From: PVC group bacterium
GTDB lineage: Bacteria; Verrucomicrobiota; Kiritimatiellia; CAIKKV01
Assembly: GCA_945898015.1 (NCBI GenBank)
Contig: CAMDGM010000020.1
Span: 1-64,000, forward strand
DNA length: 64,000 nt
Reading direction: 5' to 3'
The notes beneath the pieces are model-generated. The model was given only the letters and a program-made list of their open reading frames with translations. It did no database searches and was not told the origin of the DNA. Position 1 is the first letter of the stretch; each line of letters begins with the position of its first letter. Shown here piece after piece: positions 29,077-37,876 of the stretch. A program made the translations under genes and the position numbers.

Positions 29077-30236
29077 GGGGCCCGGTAGAGGAGGTGTTGG
29101 GCGCGGCTGGCGCGGAAGCGGCGCAGGTCTGGTTCCCAGCGCGCGGCGATGGCGGCCGGCGTGTCTCCGTCCCGCAGGGCCAGCCGGACGGCGTCGGTGC
29201 CGTAAAGCTTGTCGAAGAAATCGGGCCTGGTGCCGGCGGCCTGCCAGAGGCGGCGCGGGCCGTGCAGCCGTTGAAGCACGGCGAGGATGGCCACGGAGGT
29301 GAGCACGGGCCGGAAGCGGCAGGGATCGGCGACGACCATCCGGAGGCCGGGAATGAGTTGTCCGGCAAAGGGATCGGTGGGCGGGATGAAGGGATGGGGG
29401 TGGAAGGAGACTCCGGGCAGGCGTTCCGCCGCGAGCGCCTCGCGGACGGCTTCAGCTTTCATCCAGGGGGCCCCGAACACCTGGAACGGAAGAGGGGTGG
29501 TGCGGCCGCAGCTGACGGCGGGAATGGCTTCCGTGAAGACGGTCGTGAGGTAGCAGGCGGCTGTTTCCCACGAGCGGATGCCGGGCGAGGGCGGGACCCA
29601 GGCCGGCCAGTCGGATCCCCGGCGGGCGTCCCGGCGGTAGCCGGCCATCGGGATGACGGTCAGGTCGAGGTCCAGGGCCAGATCGTCCCGGATCCAGAGC
29701 GCGGTTTCGCCCGGTGTCATGGCATAGGCCAGCGGCAGGCGCACGCTGCCGACGAAGCTTTCGAAGCCCGGCTGGAGCCCGGGGCCGTCGGCGGTGAGGG
29801 GCAGGGGGATGGGGCGGTCGGCGACGAGCACCGGCGTCCCGGCGGCGGCGGCGGCCTGGAGGACATGACGGAGGGTGGAAACGTAGGTGTAGCAGCGGGC
29901 GCCGAGGTCCTGGAGGTCGATGATGAGCGTGTCCAGGCCCCGGAGATGGGCGCGGGTGGGCGCGAGGCGGGCGCCGTAGAGGGAGTGCACGGGAATGCCC
30001 CAGACGGGATGGCGGCGGGAATGAACGGGATCGCCGGCGCCGGCCGCGCCGAAGAAGCCGTGTTCGGGGGCGAACAGGGAGACGAGGCGGAGGCCGGGCG
30101 CGCCGTGGAGGGCTTCGGCGGAGGTGGCGCCCTCGGCGCTCAGGGCGGCGGTGTGGGAGACGAGTCCGATCCGCCGGCCCGCGAGCAGGCCGCGGGCGAG
30201 GAGCACGTCGATGCCGGGGAGGAACCGGGACTTCAT
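29073..30236 (-). CDS. namZ: NamZ-like exo-beta-N-acetylmuramidase (DUF1343, GH171)
   Basis: A 387-aa protein of the DUF1343 family, now GH171 after B. subtilis NamZ, which removes MurNAc from the non-reducing ends of peptidoglycan fragments. The family signature is clear: GIDVLLARGLLAGRRIGLVSHTA in the parts PGIDVLL and IGLVSHTAA, then LFAPEHGFFGAAGAGD, SLYGARLAPT, DTLIIDLQDLGARCYTYVSTL split likewise, and a late RHPF-like region. ATG 30236 overlaps the histidine-kinase stop (30233) by 4 bp and is preferred over the open frame to 30476. No signal peptide is visible, unlike secreted NamZ, so it may work on imported muropeptides. The next gene encodes the MurNAc kinase/uridylyltransferase. Confidence 0.87.
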   Translation of the reverse strand: MKSRFLPGIDVLLARGLLAGRRIGLVSHTAALSAEGATSAEALHGAPGLRLVSLFAPEHGFFGAAGAGDPVHSRRHPVWGIPVHSLYGARLAPTRAHLRGLDTLIIDLQDLGARCYTYVSTLRHVLQAAAAAGTPVLVADRPIPLPLTADGPGLQPGFESFVGSVRLPLAYAMTPGETALWIRDDLALDLDLTVIPMAGYRRDARRGSDWPAWVPPSPGIRSWETAACYLTTVFTEAIPAVSCGRTTPLPFQVFGAPWMKAEAVREALAAERLPGVSFHPHPFIPPTDPFAGQLIPGLRMVVADPCRFRPVLTSVAILAVLQRLHGPRRLWQAAGTRPDFFDKLYGTDAVRLALRDGDTPAAIAARWEPDLRRFRASRAQHLLYRAP

Positions 30237-32164
30237 GCGGACGGAGTCCCCCGCCCGTCCAGGGCGTCTCCGAGCAGGCGGGTGATGGCGCCGAGGAGCG
30301 CCTCGCGTTCCACCGGTTTCTGGATGAAAGCCCATTCGCCGTGGGGCATGAACCGGCGCATGTAGTCGCGCGAGAAACCGGAGGTGATGATGAGGGGGGT
30401 GCCGGGCTTCGCCTCGAGGATCTTGCTCGCCATCTCCCCGGTTTCCATGTCGGGCATGATGGCGTCCACGATGCAAAGGGCGAACGCATCGGGCTTTTTC
30501 TTGTACAGGGCGAGTCCGTCGGCGGCTGTGCTGGCCGACTGGACGCGAAAGCCCTCGGCCTTGAGGATGGCGGCGGTTTCGTTGAGCAGGTCCTGCTCGT
30601 GGTCGATCAGGAGGAACAGCGGGGCCTGCTCCTTGCGGGCGGGTCCTGTTTTGGGGGCGGCGATGGGGATGAAGAGGTGGAAGGTGGTGCCTTCGTCGAC
30701 TTTGCTGCGGACCCGGATCCAGCCGCCATAGCCGAGGATGGCGCTGTTGGCGACGGCGAGCCCGAGCCCCTCGCTCCGGTTTTTCTTGGTGGTGAAGAAC
30801 GGCTCGAAAATCCGGTCTGTCGCTTCCGGCGGGATGCCGATGCCGGGGTCGGTGATGCGGATAACGGCATAGGGGCCGCTAACGGCCTTGGGGTTGGCCT
30901 TGATGTCCGGACGCTTGACCATTTGCTCCTGGACGACCACCCGAACCGTGCCGCCGTCGGGCATGGCTTCGGCGGCGTTATAGAAGAAGGCCGTCAGCAC
31001 GTCGATGAGCTGGGCGGGGTCGGCGGTGACAAATGGCATGTGCTCGAGCTCGTGAAACTTGACCTCCACCCGGCTTTTTGAAACGGTGGGTTGGGCGAGT
31101 TCGATCGCTTTCTTGACGGTCTGCTTGACGGACACGGCCTGGAGGCGGATGTCGCCTTCGGCGTTGCTGGCCCGGGCGATGACGAGGATGCGGCGGGTCA
31201 GGTCCTGCCCGTGCCGGGCGGTGTCGAGGAGCTTCTGGGCATCCTCGTAGGAGCGGGTGTTGCTGGCGAGGCTGGCGAGAAGGTCGGAGGCCAGACCGGT
31301 GATCACGCCGAAGAGCGTACTGAATTCGTGGGCGACGGTGCTGGAGAGCTTGCCCAGGAGCTCCATCTTTTCCAGGCTGTGGTGATGGCGTTCGCGAAGC
31401 CGCCGGGTGGTGATGTCGTGGACGGTGATGATGACGCCTTCGACGGTGCCGTCGGGCGCGAGGATGGGCGAGGCGGAGGCCACGATGTCCTTGCGTTTTC
31501 CGGCGCGGTCGATGAATGCCACAATCCGGGCGTCTTGGCCCTCAGGGACGCCTTCGCGCAGGGTGCGCATGCCGATGACTTCGAGGGGTTCGTTGGTGTC
31601 GAGGTGGCGGGCCACGCCGAGTTCCTCGAGGCGCCGGCCGATGGCGTCCTTCTTTTTCAGCAGCGTGATGGCCTCGGCCGAGGGATTCATGTAGGTGATG
31701 ACGCCGTCCCGGTCGGCGGCGATGACGCCTTCCCCGATCGAATCGAGGGCGGTGGCGAACCAGCGGCGGTTTTCTTCCAGGCTGCGCTCGGAGCGGTGGC
31801 GGAACAAGGCGAGCTCGATGGCGATTTTGAGATCGCTGCGGTCGAAGGGCTTGTGGATGTAGCCGAAGAGGGCGGGGGTCTTGAGGTCTTCCAGGATGGC
31901 AGCGTCGGCGCTTTCGGCCAGAAAGACGACGGGAATCTGGTGTGCGTGGCGGAGGCTGGACCCGGTTTCCACGCCGCTGGGCCGGCCCTTGAGCCGCACG
32001 GCTACGAGTGCGAGATCGGGCTTGATGGCGTAGGCTGCCTTGACGGCCTCTTTTCCGGAGCGGGCGTGCGGGTGAATGTCGTAGCCGAGGCTTTTCAGGG
32101 AAGATTGGATTTCCGCGGCGATGGCGGGATTGTCTTCCACCAGCAGAATGCGTATGCCGCCCAT
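30233..32164 (-). CDS. Hybrid sensor histidine kinase: REC-PAS-HisKA-HATPase-REC
   Basis: A 643-aa soluble protein. The N-terminal receiver (~4-120) keeps the acidic pair in LLVEDN and the Lys in HKPF, but the phosphoacceptor site reads ALVAVRLKG, with no Asp. A PAS domain (~130-260, EGVIAADRDGVITYMNPSAE) follows. The HisKA region has VAHEFSTLF (His279), with Thr where many kinases have Asn. The HATPase (~390-510) has FYNAAEAMPDGG, DPGIGIP and GLGLAVANS. The C-terminal receiver (~525-640) has CIVDAIMPDM and QKPV and looks functional. No output domain. The start at 32164 (MGGIRILLVEDN) suits the REC domain; 32230 is the longest frame. It is translationally coupled to namZ. Confidence 0.9.
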   Translation of the reverse strand: MGGIRILLVEDNPAIAAEIQSSLKSLGYDIHPHARSGKEAVKAAYAIKPDLALVAVRLKGRPSGVETGSSLRHAHQIPVVFLAESADAAILEDLKTPALFGYIHKPFDRSDLKIAIELALFRHRSERSLEENRRWFATALDSIGEGVIAADRDGVITYMNPSAEAITLLKKKDAIGRRLEELGVARHLDTNEPLEVIGMRTLREGVPEGQDARIVAFIDRAGKRKDIVASASPILAPDGTVEGVIITVHDITTRRLRERHHHSLEKMELLGKLSSTVAHEFSTLFGVITGLASDLLASLASNTRSYEDAQKLLDTARHGQDLTRRILVIARASNAEGDIRLQAVSVKQTVKKAIELAQPTVSKSRVEVKFHELEHMPFVTADPAQLIDVLTAFFYNAAEAMPDGGTVRVVVQEQMVKRPDIKANPKAVSGPYAVIRITDPGIGIPPEATDRIFEPFFTTKKNRSEGLGLAVANSAILGYGGWIRVRSKVDEGTTFHLFIPIAAPKTGPARKEQAPLFLLIDHEQDLLNETAAILKAEGFRVQSASTAADGLALYKKKPDAFALCIVDAIMPDMETGEMASKILEAKPGTPLIITSGFSRDYMRRFMPHGEWAFIQKPVEREALLGAITRLLGDALDGRGTPSA

Positions 32165-32226
32165 GAGTGCCTTGCCTTTCAGTCGCAGTTCGAGCAGGGG
32201 CATTATGGCAAAGGGGCCGGCCGTAT

Positions 32227-33504
32227 TCAAGAACGATGAGTGGCTTCCTCTTCACGCCGCCCGAGCAACCCTGACCTGTTGAACAGGCCGGTTACCCGGA
32301 TTCGGACCAGGGACTTGGGCGGCGGGGCGCCGTCCACGCGGGCTTCCAGATATTCGCGAGTCCAGCCGATGGCGCAAGAGTCCCCCTTTTTTCCTTCGAT
32401 CAGCACTTCGACCTCCTGGCCGACAAAGGATTGGGCAAAGGCGGCGCGGTGGCGGGATTTGAGCGCCAGCAAGGCCGCGACCCGCGCCTTGCGAACCGCC
32501 ACGGGAACAGCGCCGGGCAGGGCGGCGGCGCGCGTGCCGGGCCTCGGGCTGAACGGGAAGGGGTGGATGTTGCTGAACGGCAAGGCCTCCAGCAGGGCCA
32601 GGGTGGCGGCAAAGGCGGCGTCATCCTCGCCGGGGAAGCCGGTGATCACGTCCGTGCCCAGTCCGAGGCGGGGAATGCGGGCGACCGCCTGCTCGACGAT
32701 GGCGCGGTATTGCGCGGCGGTGTAGCGCCGGCCCATGGCGGCCAGGATGCGGTCGTCGCCGCTTTGCAGGGGCAGATGCAGGAAGGCGCACACCTTGGGG
32801 CACTCGGCCATGCAGACGATCACCTCCCGTTCGACGGTGGACACTTCGATGGAGCTGAGGCGGATCCGCCCGAGTCCCGGGAGGCCCGCTAGCCGTTCGA
32901 TCAGGTGCGGAAGGGTCTTGCCGCTTTCCTGCCAGAGGCCGAGATTGGCGCCGGTCAGCACGAGCTCGGGGAATCCGGCTTCGATCAACCCTTCCGCTTC
33001 CCGGAGAATCTCCGTCATCGGCCGGCTGACGGGTGGGCCGCGCAGGTCGGGAACGATGCAGTAGGCGCACCGGAAGTCGCAGCCGTCCTGAACCTTGAGC
33101 CAGGCGCGATGGCCTTCGAAATGAGGCAGGCGGGGTTCCCTGATTTCCCCGGGGACGTCCAGCCCCAGTGCGTGGCTCACCCGTTCGGCCAGCCGGGCTT
33201 TTCCGGCCTGTCCGACAACCAGGTCGGCCCCGGCGTCCTGGAGCCCGGCATGATCCTTCATTTCGGCCGGGCAGCCGGCGAGCACGACGAAGGGATGGCC
33301 GGGCAGACGCTTGGCGGCGCGCACCTCCCGGAGGCTCTGTCGCTCGGCCAGCCGGGTGACCGCGCAGCCGTGGATGACGCACACGTCACAGGGATCGCCG
33401 TGGGGCACGAGGGTAAACCCCCGGGCTTCAAAGGACGCGGTCATCTGGGCGGTTTCCGCCTGATTCAGGCGGCAGCCCAGGGTTTTAAAGGCGAGCCGGG
33501 GCAT
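32227..33504 (-). CDS. mtaB: tRNA t6A37 methylthiotransferase MtaB
   Basis: A 425-aa radical-SAM methylthiotransferase. The UPF0004 N-terminal domain has the three cluster cysteines (TLGCRLNQAE, IHGCAVT, LAGCPAE). The radical-SAM domain has CDFRCAYC (CxxxCxxC), LTGANLG and LHLPLQSGDDRIL, and a TRAM-like C-terminus follows. TLGCRLNQ and VTRLAE point to the MtaB group, which makes ms2t6A in tRNAs reading ANN codons, rather than MiaB or RimO. It starts 2 bp after the ilvD stop, so it is in the trmJ-ilvD operon. Confidence 0.92.
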   Translation of the reverse strand: MPRLAFKTLGCRLNQAETAQMTASFEARGFTLVPHGDPCDVCVIHGCAVTRLAERQSLREVRAAKRLPGHPFVVLAGCPAEMKDHAGLQDAGADLVVGQAGKARLAERVSHALGLDVPGEIREPRLPHFEGHRAWLKVQDGCDFRCAYCIVPDLRGPPVSRPMTEILREAEGLIEAGFPELVLTGANLGLWQESGKTLPHLIERLAGLPGLGRIRLSSIEVSTVEREVIVCMAECPKVCAFLHLPLQSGDDRILAAMGRRYTAAQYRAIVEQAVARIPRLGLGTDVITGFPGEDDAAFAATLALLEALPFSNIHPFPFSPRPGTRAAALPGAVPVAVRKARVAALLALKSRHRAAFAQSFVGQEVEVLIEGKKGDSCAIGWTREYLEARVDGAPPPKSLVRIRVTGLFNRSGLLGRREEEATHRS

Positions 33505-33506
33505 GA

Positions 33507-35195
33507 TCAGGGCCGGGGGGCCGAACCGGTGTCCATAACCGCGCCGGTGCCGGCGCTGGTCACGAAGCGGGCGTAGCGGCTCAGCCAGCCGGTTTTCACG
33601 CGGGGCTCAAAGGGTTTCTGTCCGGCGCGGCGCCGGGCGATTTCAGCGTCGGGCAGGAGGGCTTCCAGTTTGCGGGCGGGGATGTCGAGCCGGATCTTGT
33701 CGCCATCCTTCAGGAGTCCGATGAGCCCGCCCTCGGCGGCCTCGGGCGACACGTGGCCGATGCAGGCGCCGCGCGTGCCGCCGGAGAAGCGGCCGTCGGT
33801 GATCAGGGCCACGCTTTCGCCGAGGCCCCGGCCCATGATGTAGGAGGTGGGGCCCAGCATTTCCTGCATGCCCGGCCCGCCCTTGGGCCCCTCGTAGCGG
33901 ATCACCACCACATCCCCGGCCTTCACGCGGTCCGCGAGAATGCCCGCGCAGGCGTCCTCCTGCGAATCAAAGATGACGGCCGGCCCCTCGAACTTGCGCA
34001 TGGAGGCCGCCACGCCGGCGGTCTTGACCACCGCCCCGTTTTCGGCGAGGTTGCCGTGCAGCACGGCCAGGCCGCCGTCGGGCGTGTAGGGTGACTCGAT
34101 GGAGTGGATGACGTCGCGGTCCGTGACCTCGGCTCGCGAGTAGTAGCTGCGGATGGCCTTGCCCAGCACGGTGGGGCAGGCGGCGTGGAGGAGCCCGCGG
34201 ATGGCGCTGATTTCCTTCATGATCGCGCCGATGCCGCCGGCGCGGTCCACATCCTGCATGTGGAAGGCCGAGGAGGGCGCCACCTTGCAGATGTTGGGGC
34301 AGCGGCGCGAGATGTCGTCGATGCGGGCCAGGTCATAGGGCACGCCGGCCTCGTGCGCGATGGCGAGGGCGTGGAGGATGGTGTTGGTGCTGCCGCCCAT
34401 GGCCATATCCACCGCAAAGGCGTTGTCGAGCGACTTTTCGGTCACAATGTCGCGGGGGGCGGGTCCGCCGGCCAGGGCGAGGGCCACGATGCGGCGGCCG
34501 GCCTGCTTGAAGAGCTTGCGGCGCCGGGGATCCGTGGCCAGGATGGTGCCGTTGCCGGGCAGGGCGATGCCGATGGCCTCGCACAGGCAGTTCATGGAGT
34601 TGGCCGTGAACATGCCGGAGCAGGAGCCGCAGCCGGGGCAGGCGGTCTCTTCCATGGCTTCGAGGTCGGATTCGGAGAGGGAGCCTTTCTTGAAACCGGC
34701 CACGCCTTCGAACACGCTGATCAGGTCGAGGGGTTTTCCGGCGGCGGAGACGCCGGCGGCCATGGGGCCGCCGCTGACCATGAGGGTGGGCACGTTGACG
34801 CGCAGGGCGCCCATGAGCATGCCGGGCACGACCTTGTCGCAGTTGGGAATGCAGATCAGGGCGTCGAACGCGTGGGCGCGGACCATGGTTTCCACGCAGT
34901 CGGCGATGAGTTCGCGGCTCGGCAGGGAGTATTTCATGCCGGCGTGGCCCATGGCGATGCCGTCGCAGACGGCGATGGTGTTGAATTCGAAGGGCACGCC
35001 GCCGGCGGCGCGGATGGCCTTCTTGACGAGGGCGCTGACCTTGTCCAGGTGCACGTGGCCGGGCACGATTTCGCAGAACGAGTTGCACACGCCGATGAAG
35101 GGTTTCTTGAAGTCTTCGCTTTTGACGCCGGTGGCGCGGAGGAGGCTGCGATGGGGCGCGCGTTCGAATCCGGCCTTGATCTGGTCGCTGTTCAT
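33507..35195 (-). CDS. ilvD: Dihydroxy-acid dehydratase
   Basis: A 562-aa protein of standard IlvD length. It dehydrates 2,3-dihydroxy-isovalerate (or -3-methylvalerate) to the 2-keto acid in valine, isoleucine and pantothenate synthesis. Fe-S and metal motifs are [23 protein letters not shown] and [17 protein letters not shown]; also GGSTNTILH and [10 protein letters not shown]. The start at 35195 ([19 protein letters not shown]) has AAGGAA upstream. It is in the middle of a minus-strand operon after trmJ. No other ilv or leu gene is in the window. Confidence 0.96.
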   Translation of the reverse strand: MNSDQIKAGFERAPHRSLLRATGVKSEDFKKPFIGVCNSFCEIVPGHVHLDKVSALVKKAIRAAGGVPFEFNTIAVCDGIAMGHAGMKYSLPSRELIADCVETMVRAHAFDALICIPNCDKVVPGMLMGALRVNVPTLMVSGGPMAAGVSAAGKPLDLISVFEGVAGFKKGSLSESDLEAMEETACPGCGSCSGMFTANSMNCLCEAIGIALPGNGTILATDPRRRKLFKQAGRRIVALALAGGPAPRDIVTEKSLDNAFAVDMAMGGSTNTILHALAIAHEAGVPYDLARIDDISRRCPNICKVAPSSAFHMQDVDRAGGIGAIMKEISAIRGLLHAACPTVLGKAIRSYYSRAEVTDRDVIHSIESPYTPDGGLAVLHGNLAENGAVVKTAGVAASMRKFEGPAVIFDSQEDACAGILADRVKAGDVVVIRYEGPKGGPGMQEMLGPTSYIMGRGLGESVALITDGRFSGGTRGACIGHVSPEAAEGGLIGLLKDGDKIRLDIPARKLEALLPDAEIARRRAGQKPFEPRVKTGWLSRYARFVTSAGTGAVMDTGSAPRP

Positions 35196-35230
35196 GATGG
35201 TTCCTTGGTTGAAGTAAGTCGGATCATAGG

Positions 35231-36013
35231 TCAATTCGCGGCCGGAGGCAAGCCGGCAGAGCATTCCGAGTGGGGTTCCGGCGGCGGGCTGAGCGGGTGG
35301 CGGGAGCGCCACTGCATCTGGCGGGCGATGCCGAGCAGGATGTTGACATCGTCCACGGTCATCTTGCCGCGCGACCAGACCCGGCGAAGGCCGAGCATCA
35401 TGTGGTCGGCCTTTTCCTCGCTCATGAAGCCGATGTCGAGCAGGGTTTTGCGCCAGATGTCAAAGAGGCGTTCGCGCAAGTCGGCGGGGGATTCGGCCGA
35501 TTTCTCGACGGGCGCCTCGAACACGCCGGCGGCGACGAACAGTTCATAGGCGCAGACCATGACGGCCTGGGCGAGGTTTAGCGACACATAGCCGGGGTGC
35601 GAGGGAATGCGGATGAGCTGGGTGCAGAGGGCGATTTCCTCGTTGGAGAGGCCCTTGTCCTCCCGTCCGAACACGAGCGCCACGGGCGCGTGTTCGGCGG
35701 CGTCCAGGGCGCGGGGCGCCAGCTCGCGGGGGGTGGCGGCATGCTGGCGGTAGAGGCCCAGCCGGGCGGTCGCGCCCATCACCAGGCCGCAGTCCGCCAC
35801 GGCTTCGGCGAGGGTGGCCACCTCCCGCCGCGCGTCGAACAGGGGGCCCGCGGAGACGGCCATTTTCCGGGCCTCCTCCAGGTCGAGGCCGGGCGGGGCC
35901 ACCAGCACGAGATCGCTCAGTCCGGTGTTGGCCATGGCGCGGCAGACCGAGCCCACGTTGCCGCCGTAGAGCGGGGCCACCAGCACGATGCGGATACGGT
36001 CCAGCCGGGCCAT
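35231..36013 (-). CDS. trmJ: tRNA 2'-O-methyltransferase TrmJ (SpoU family)
   Basis: A 260-aa SPOUT knot protein. It has the TrmJ layout: N-terminal [34 protein letters not shown] and [22 protein letters not shown] split as [14 protein letters not shown] and VMVCAYEL, which form the SAM-binding knot, then a helical C-terminal extension (residues ~170-245) typical of TrmJ. It methylates the ribose of residue 32 in tRNA. Lead gene of the operon that runs to 27133, with ilvD 35 bp on; it diverges from the Lrp-type gene. Confidence 0.9.
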   Translation of the reverse strand: MARLDRIRIVLVAPLYGGNVGSVCRAMANTGLSDLVLVAPPGLDLEEARKMAVSAGPLFDARREVATLAEAVADCGLVMGATARLGLYRQHAATPRELAPRALDAAEHAPVALVFGREDKGLSNEEIALCTQLIRIPSHPGYVSLNLAQAVMVCAYELFVAAGVFEAPVEKSAESPADLRERLFDIWRKTLLDIGFMSEEKADHMMLGLRRVWSRGKMTVDDVNILLGIARQMQWRSRHPLSPPPEPHSECSAGLPPAAN

Positions 36014-36145
36014 GGGGGTGCGTCCTTTCTATTGTCAGCTCAAAAGAGACATGATACCGTTCGGGCTGGATGGAAACAATCCAAACCTGAGACGGGTTTA
36101 CGAGGTGGATCCGGGGCACTGAAAACGCCCCGCAGGGAGGCGGTC

Positions 36146-36625
36146 ATGGACGAATTGCTCAAGCTGTTGCGTCAGAATGCGATGGAAACGCCCGAGAATC
36201 TGGCGCGTCTGTTGAATCTCACGCCGGACCAGGTGCGTGCGAAGATCCGGGATTACGAGCAGCGCGGGGTGATCCGGGGCTATCACGCCATCGTGAACGA
36301 GGAAAACCTGGACCTGGACGTGGTGCATGCGGTGATCGAGGTGAAAATCACGCCCGAGCGGGACGGGGGGTTCGACCGGCTGGCCACGCGGATCGGGCGC
36401 TTCACCGAGGTGGACTCCGTGTACCTGATGTCAGGCGGCTACGACCTGCTGGTCTTCATTTCCGGGCGCACGCTGAAAGAGGTGGCCGCGTTCGTGGCCG
36501 CCAAGCTCTCCACCCTGGAGGGGGTGGTCTCCACCGCCACGCACTTCATGCTCAAGACGTACAAGGAACACGGCATTATGATGGAAGAAAAGGACTCCCA
36601 TGAGCGGCTCAAAGTTTCCCCGTAA
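36146..36625 (+). CDS. Lrp/AsnC family transcriptional regulator
   Basis: A 159-aa protein. An N-terminal winged helix (~1-55: NLARLLNLTPDQVRAKIRDYEQRGVIRGY split as NLARLLNLTPDQV and YEQRGVIRGYHAI) is followed by the RAM ligand-binding domain (~60-140, VDSVYLMSGGYDLLVFISG). GGGAGG sets the start at 36146. It overlaps the aminotransferase gene by 26 bp. A role in amino-acid-responsive control of the aminotransferase and itself is likely. No operator was identified. Confidence 0.9.
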   Translation: MDELLKLLRQNAMETPENLARLLNLTPDQVRAKIRDYEQRGVIRGYHAIVNEENLDLDVVHAVIEVKITPERDGGFDRLATRIGRFTEVDSVYLMSGGYDLLVFISGRTLKEVAAFVAAKLSTLEGVVSTATHFMLKTYKEHGIMMEEKDSHERLKVSP

Positions 36626-37784
36626 CCCCGTGGCCGATTATCTCCGGGACGTGCCACGTTCCGGAATCCGGGATTTTTTCGACCTGGTCAGCTCCCGCAA
36701 GGACGTGATCAGCCTCGGCATCGGCGAGCCGGACTTCGTCACGCCCTGGCGCATCCGCGAGGCCTCCCAGTACGCGCTGGACCGGGGCGCGACCAGCTAC
36801 ACCTCCAACCGCGGGCTGTTGAAGCTCCGCCAGGCGATTTCCGGGTATGTGGCGCGCGCGTTCGGGGTGACGTATGACGCCGACACGGAGATTCTGGTGA
36901 CCGTGGGGGTGAGCGAGGCGCTGGACCTCGCGGTGCGGGCGCTCTGCAATCCGGGCGACGAGATCCTGTACCACGAGCCGTGCTATGTGTCCTATCCCGC
37001 GGTGGTGACCTTTGCGCATGGCGTGCCGGTGCCGATTCCGACCCGGCGGGAGAATGATTTCCAGCTGACCCGCGCCATGATCGAGCCGTACCTGACCCCG
37101 AAGTCGCGCGCCTTGATGTTGAATTTTCCCAACAACCCCACGGGGGCGGTCATGAACCGGCGGGATCTCGAGGGGATTGCGGCGCTGGCGGTGGAGCGGG
37201 ACCTGATCATTCTGGCGGACGAGATTTACTCGGAGCTCACCTACGATGGCGAACGCCTGTCGATCGCGGCGCTGGCGGGGATGAAAGAGCGCACGGTGTT
37301 CCTGCACGGCTTTTCCAAGGGCTGGGCGATGACCGGCTTCCGGCTGGGCTACGCCTGCGCGCCGGCGGAGTTGTCCGAGGCCATGATGAAGATCCACCAG
37401 TACACCATGTTGTGCGCGCCCATCCTGAGCCAGGAGGCCGCGCTGGAGGCCCTGAAGAGCGACGCGGAAACGGAGTCGATGCGGGACACCTACGAAAAGC
37501 GCCGCAATTTCATTCATACGGCGCTTAACGAGATCGGCCTGCCCTGCCATCGGCCGTGCGGCGCGTTTTACGCCTTTCCCTACGTGGGGGATTACGGGCT
37601 GAGTTCGAAGGAGTTCGCCCTGCGCCTGCTGGACGAGGAAAACGTGGCCTGCGTGCCGGGTTCCGCATTCGGCGCCTCCGGAGAGGGATTCCTGCGCTGC
37701 GCCTACGCCACGTCGCTGGATGACATCAAGGAAGCCCTGGTGCGTATGGGCCGGTTTGTCGGCCGATTGAAGGCCCGGGCCTGA
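36600..37784 (+). CDS. Class I/II PLP-dependent aminotransferase
   Basis: A 394-aa fold-type I aminotransferase. Motifs are ISLGIGEPDF, TSYTSNRGLLKLR, NFPNNPTGAV, ILADEIYSEL, and FSKGWAMTGFRLGY with the PLP Lys, plus a C-terminal Arg in FLRCAYATS. It is like aspartate/aromatic or PatA-type aminotransferases; the substrate cannot be fixed. Co-transcribed with, and overlapping, the Lrp-type regulator gene, a common pairing. Confidence 0.92.
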   Translation: MSGSKFPRNPVADYLRDVPRSGIRDFFDLVSSRKDVISLGIGEPDFVTPWRIREASQYALDRGATSYTSNRGLLKLRQAISGYVARAFGVTYDADTEILVTVGVSEALDLAVRALCNPGDEILYHEPCYVSYPAVVTFAHGVPVPIPTRRENDFQLTRAMIEPYLTPKSRALMLNFPNNPTGAVMNRRDLEGIAALAVERDLIILADEIYSELTYDGERLSIAALAGMKERTVFLHGFSKGWAMTGFRLGYACAPAELSEAMMKIHQYTMLCAPILSQEAALEALKSDAETESMRDTYEKRRNFIHTALNEIGLPCHRPCGAFYAFPYVGDYGLSSKEFALRLLDEENVACVPGSAFGASGEGFLRCAYATSLDDIKEALVRMGRFVGRLKARA

Positions 37785-37809
37785 ACTGGAATTTCGTCGC
37801 GCCCCAGCA

Positions 37810-37838
37810 TTGACAAAACCGGTTTTTTGGGTCATCCT
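37810..37838 (+). promoter_or_regulatory. Candidate promoter of the zinc-ribbon/PTS-IIA gene
   Basis: A perfect -35 TTGACA (37810-37815), 17 bp, weak -10 CATCCT (37833-37838). The spacer starts with the 12-bp palindrome AAAACCGGTTTT (37816-37827), a possible operator. Confidence 0.4.
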
Positions 37839-37876
37839 GCAACCTACTCCGATTCAAGCAACCCACCTGAGGCTTT

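Noticed and set aside
29073-30476. Longer start (30476) for the NamZ-like gene
   Set aside because: The extra 80 residues are the out-of-frame shadow of the kinase's C-terminal receiver. ATG 30236 overlaps the kinase stop and begins at the family N-terminus.
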